Position numbers and translations under genes: made by a program
The notes under the pieces: model-generated
Databases searched by the model: none
Told to the model about the DNA's origin: nothing
The model's input: only the letters and a program-made list of their open reading frames with translations
NCBI GenBank assembly: GCA_030024065.1
Contig: JASEIE010000170.1
Coordinates: forward strand, 1 to 8,549
Source of the DNA: Thermodesulfobacteriota bacterium
GTDB taxonomy: Bacteria > Desulfobacterota > BSN033 > UBA1163
Direction: 5' to 3'
DNA length: 8,549 nt
Shown here: positions 6,343-8,549 of the stretch, piece by piece
Layout: every line of letters begins with the position of its first letter
Position numbering within the stretch: position 1 is the stretch's first letter

Positions 6343-7143
6343 TTAATCTTCGTCAACGATGGCCACAGGTCGAACCCAACCGGCACTGGCCCGTTTGATT
6401 TTGATTGGGAAGCAACAGACGGTAAATCCGTGGGGTCGACCGATGGCTGAAAGGTTAGCCATCTTTTCCATGTGGCAATATCCGATCTCTATTCCGGCAA
6501 AATGGGCCTCCCAAATGACCTTTGGATCTCCTGTCTCCTTAAACTCTTTGGCCAAAAAGGGTAGAGGTCTGTCCCAACTCCATGCATCGATGCCCACAAC
6601 CCTGACACCCTTCTGGGTAAGGAAGAGTGTGCTCTCTCTGTTCATTCCGGCGCCCTTGACCAGGTACTGAGGTGATCCCCAGGCTGAATCGGCTCCTGTC
6701 TGAATGAGAACGATATCTAATGGTTTGATCTCATATTTTATTCGTTTAAGTTCCTTCTTTACATCCTCCACAGTTATCTGCTCACCATCTGCCTTGTTCC
6801 GGAAATCAAGGACCACCCCATCGTTTAAGCACCATTCCAAAGGGATCTCGTCGATGGTCAAAGAGGGTTTGCCCCGGTCCATAGTGGGGTGGTAATGATA
6901 TGGCGCATCCAGATGTGTCCCTGAGTGGGTGGTCAGGGTTAAAAACTCCAGGGCCCAACCCAGACCCTTAGGTAGTTGATCTTTGGTCACTCCGGGGAAA
7001 AACTCTTTCATCTGTTCGGCCCCCCGTCCGTGATCAATATAGTCGATCTTAGGAATCATCATGGCGGGATCACTTGGAAGATCCGGCTCGATGACAATGC
7101 TCAAGTCGATAATACGTCGGCGTCTTGAACTCAATTCTCTCAT
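6343..7143 (-). CDS. Cyclase-family metal-dependent hydrolase (kynurenine formamidase-like fold)
   Basis: This belongs to the PF04199 'cyclase' family, which includes kynurenine formamidase and isatin hydrolase. These are metal enzymes that hydrolyse amide, lactam or lactone bonds. The 266-residue protein has the signature HSGTHLDAPYHYH (73-85): H73, H77 and D79 are the expected metal ligands and H83 the likely base. Later blocks are IDAWSWDRP, GYCHMEKMANL and the C-terminal KRASAGWVRPVAIV, matching a larger subgroup distinct from the short KynB formamidases (about 210 residues). No signal peptide is seen, so it acts in the cytoplasm. ATG 7143 overlaps the regulator stop (ATGA), indicating translational coupling, with AAGGA seven bases before it. 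With the BKACE next door, it may open a ring or remove an amide before or after the keto-acid cleavage step. That is inference and the substrate is unknown. Confidence 0.88.
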   Translation of the reverse strand: MRELSSRRRRIIDLSIVIEPDLPSDPAMMIPKIDYIDHGRGAEQMKEFFPGVTKDQLPKGLGWALEFLTLTTHSGTHLDAPYHYHPTMDRGKPSLTIDEIPLEWCLNDGVVLDFRNKADGEQITVEDVKKELKRIKYEIKPLDIVLIQTGADSAWGSPQYLVKGAGMNRESTLFLTQKGVRVVGIDAWSWDRPLPFLAKEFKETGDPKVIWEAHFAGIEIGYCHMEKMANLSAIGRPHGFTVCCFPIKIKRASAGWVRPVAIVDED

Positions 7144-7787
7144 TTCCTGGTCCTTGGAGACCTTCGACTCCGGTCGCTCATGATCCCTTCGAGAAAGATA
7201 CAGGCACAGTCCCGGCTGAGTTCTTCAATGTTTAGGAAATCCATCTTTTTCATGACATTCTTGTACACTGCCAGGTTCGAAATCATAGCCTGGTAGGCAA
7301 AGATAATGGTCCGAGGATCGATCTTTTTAAAAACCCCCTGTTTGACACGACTGGAAACATAATCGGCGAGGCGACTGATCATGAGAGTATCCTGCTTGTG
7401 GAAATGGACCCGGTGAAAATTATCCTCCCTCAACCGAGCAACCATCAGGATCTTGAAAATTTCACGGTCCTTTCGGTTTGCCGTATGGCGAAGGATATGG
7501 TAGGCGAATGTATAGAAGACGCCAAAGTCGTCCCCCCGAAGGATGGGCTCAGCGAGATCTTTGTCCAGGGGATGGGTGCGGTAGGCGGTCTCTGCAATGT
7601 TTTGATAGATATCCTTCTTGGATCCGAAAAGCTGAATGACTCGGGGACGGCTCAAGCCGATACGGGCAGCAATTTCGTCCAGAGTCGTTGCAGAAAAACC
7701 CTGCTTTGCAAAAAGGGATCGGGCTGCGTCTAATACCTGAGCCCTTCGATCTTCTGAGGAAAGCCTCTTGGGTTTTAATCTCGCCAT
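7140..7787 (-). CDS. TetR/AcrR-family transcriptional regulator
   Basis: This 215-residue protein is probably a ligand-responsive repressor of its own operon. The N-terminal TetR DNA-binding domain is clear: RRAQVLDAARSLFAKQGF (14-31), then the helix-turn-helix TTLDEIAARIGLSRPRVIQLF (about 34-54) and SKKDIY. The usual recognition helix segment ending LYxHF is RVIQLF here. The rest is a helical, variable ligand domain. ATG 7787 is preferred. A TTG at 7838 would add 17 residues, but it falls exactly on the TTGACA -35-like box, so it is probably not coding. Neither start has a good Shine-Dalgarno. The stop overlaps the cyclase start by four bases. As first gene next to an 18-bp palindrome, it likely autoregulates the whole cassette. 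The ligand could be the imported substrate or an acyl-CoA, which is a guess. Confidence 0.9.
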   Translation of the reverse strand: MARLKPKRLSSEDRRAQVLDAARSLFAKQGFSATTLDEIAARIGLSRPRVIQLFGSKKDIYQNIAETAYRTHPLDKDLAEPILRGDDFGVFYTFAYHILRHTANRKDREIFKILMVARLREDNFHRVHFHKQDTLMISRLADYVSSRVKQGVFKKIDPRTIIFAYQAMISNLAVYKNVMKKMDFLNIEELSRDCACIFLEGIMSDRSRRSPRTRK

Positions 7788-7809
7788 ATCTTGTGGTCGA
7801 ATTTTTTCA

Positions 7810-7838
7810 GAAATATCACAGGAAGTTTTAGTTGTCAA
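7810..7838 (-). promoter_or_regulatory. Candidate sigma70 promoter of the tetR-liv operon
   Basis: On the minus strand a perfect TTGACA (7838 to 7833) is followed after 17 bases by TATTTC (7815 to 7810), preceded by TGA, an extended -10 form. Transcription would begin near 7803, giving a leader of about 16 bases before ATG 7787. The -10 is poor, which the extended TG may offset. A second option overlaps the palindrome: TTACTT, a 17-base gap, then TATAAA at 7851-7846. Confidence 0.5.
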
Positions 7839-7856
7839 GTGTTTTTTTATATTTTT

Positions 7857-7874
7857 TTACTAACATGTAAGTAA
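7857..7874. promoter_or_regulatory. 18-bp palindrome, candidate TetR operator
   Basis: TTACTAACATGTAAGTAA differs from its own reverse complement at only one symmetric pair (16 of 18 positions match), centred on CATG. Size, symmetry and AT-rich composition suit a TetR-family dimer site. It lies 19 bases upstream of the TTGACA box. It also overlaps the -35 and spacer of the alternative promoter whose TATAAA is at 7851-7846, where bound repressor would block RNA polymerase. I saw no second copy elsewhere in the window. Binding by the adjacent regulator is inferred. Confidence 0.6.
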
Positions 7875-8010
7875 TTTCATTAATTAACCTATTTCCAATC
7901 GAGATTTTTCCCTTAGCTTTTGAAGTGCTTGGCTAAGACTCCAGAATCTTTTAACCTTTCGAAATTCAAAATATTTAAATGTATTTCCATTGCCTTATAT
8001 AGGCCCCCAA

Positions 8011-8235
8011 TTGACTTATTTAAAGATAAGTAGAGAAGAAGAACTTAAAAAGGAAGGCTGGGAAAAGTGCTTCACCATCGATGAGCCCCGACTGTCAGAA
8101 ATGGCGGAGCAGTATAAAGAGCTCGGCTTTGAAGTCCTTCTTGAGCCTGTCGATCTCTCTTCGGAAGAATGCACCAGTTGTATGGCTGCAGACCCCCAAC
8201 GCTACAAAACCATCTACACCCGCCAAAAAAGTTAG
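8011..8235 (+). CDS. Small conserved CxxC protein, copy 2 (unknown function)
   Basis: This is a paralogue of the 69-residue protein at 188-397, matching it at about 59 of 69 residues. The DEPRLSEM, GFEVLLEPVD and RYKTIYTR blocks and the CxxC cysteines (CTSC) are all kept. An extra cysteine replaces the arginine at the position of residue 15 in copy 1. The codon that aligns with the ATG of copy 1 is ATA (8026), so translation must start elsewhere. The nearest in-frame candidate is TTG 8011, adding five residues; TTG 7990 would add twelve. Neither has a clear Shine-Dalgarno. Nineteen silent against ten amino-acid-changing codon differences from copy 1 argue that this is still a functional gene rather than a relic. 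The lost ATG nonetheless leaves open weak or no expression. It is transcribed away from the tetR operon and towards the PIN gene. Confidence 0.6.
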   Translation: MTYLKISREEELKKEGWEKCFTIDEPRLSEMAEQYKELGFEVLLEPVDLSSEECTSCMAADPQRYKTIYTRQKS

Positions 8236-8290
8236 AGCACCCAGTTATTCCTGCATCCATACCCATACAGATTTGATTTGACAAAAAATG

Positions 8291-8549
8291 CTAATCCAGG
8301 GTCTTCAATTTCTCCCAGAAGGCTCTGGGAGAAACAATTTCCATATTCCCTACCCTTTTTAACCCGAGAAGTTCTTTATCTCCGGTGATAAAAAGGTCTG
8401 CCTTTCCATTTAAGGCGCATGACAAAATGGTTAGGTCATCTTTATCCTTAATTGCGATAGGAGGATGAGAAGAAGAGGTTGAAAAAACAGAATCCTTTTG
8501 CAGGAGTTCGACGAATTCAGCGGTCAACGTCCCAGAGACACCGAGTTTC
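8291..8549 (-). CDS. PIN-domain toxin-like protein, C-terminal part (5' end beyond the window)
   Basis: Eighty-five codons are open to the window edge. The visible part matches the C-terminal half of the PIN-domain family often annotated as type II toxin components (COG1569-like). DKDDLTILSCALNGKADLFITGDKELL has the acidic residues expected at the Mg-dependent RNase site, followed by the usual end IVSPRAFWEKL. The N-terminal DTN motif and any antitoxin gene, normally just upstream, would lie outside the window. Reading continues upstream of a TTG at 8527, so that codon is not the true start. It converges on copy 2 of the CxxC gene, with 55 bases between the stops and no obvious terminator. 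RNase activity is inferred from family. Confidence 0.75.
   Translation of the reverse strand, partial: KLGVSGTLTAEFVELLQKDSVFSTSSSHPPIAIKDKDDLTILSCALNGKADLFITGDKELLGLKRVGNMEIVSPRAFWEKLKTLD

Noticed and set aside
7788..7838. N-terminal extension of the TetR protein starting at TTG 7838
   Set aside because: The TTG is the first triplet of the TTGACA box, the extension does not resemble TetR sequence, and ATG 7787 gives the usual distance to the DNA-binding domain.
8011..8235. Copy 2 as a dead pseudogene
   Set aside because: The frame is intact to the same TAG stop and silent changes dominate. The missing ATG alone is not enough to call it dead.

Overview
The window looks like a chromosomal segment of a mid-GC bacterium. 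A liv-type uptake system joined to a BKACE-type acyl-CoA enzyme and a cyclase-family hydrolase suggests an anaerobic, organic-acid-using lineage such as Desulfobacterota (former Deltaproteobacteria). This taxonomic guess rests on gene content and general sequence feel only, and is low confidence.

Layout. Positions 1-187 hold no convincing gene but carry a 77-bp array of degenerate 7-bp units in two opposing orientations (101-177). A small plus-strand gene (188-397) encodes a 69-residue protein with a CxxC motif. It converges on a long minus-strand operon (466-7787), with a symmetric AT-rich hairpin (421-465) between them. In transcription order the operon is: TetR-family regulator, cyclase-family metal hydrolase, BKACE (DUF849) beta-keto acid cleavage enzyme, periplasmic substrate-binding protein, two membrane permeases (LivH, LivM) and two ATPases (LivG, LivF). 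Start and stop overlap at regulator/cyclase and at LivG/LivF, and other gaps are short. The exception is a gene-free stretch of about 316 bp between the binding protein and LivH, packed with inverted repeats. Upstream of the regulator is an AT-rich region with promoter-like elements and an 18-bp near-perfect palindrome (7857-7874), a good operator candidate. Beyond it lies a second, diverged copy of the small CxxC protein gene (8011-8235, plus strand), then the 3' part of a PIN-domain toxin-like gene (8291-8549, minus strand) running off the window.

How the genes may work together. The five liv-type genes make a complete ABC importer. The cyclase-family enzyme could hydrolyse an amide, lactone or cyclic substrate. 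The BKACE could then cleave a beta-keto acid with acetyl-CoA to acetoacetate and a new acyl-CoA. The TetR protein would sense substrate or a CoA-ester and control its own operon. The operon therefore reads as a self-regulated uptake-and-degradation cassette for an unidentified small carboxylate or amide. The two small CxxC genes flank it in direct orientation and are conserved against each other at protein level (about 59 of 69 residues) despite many silent changes.
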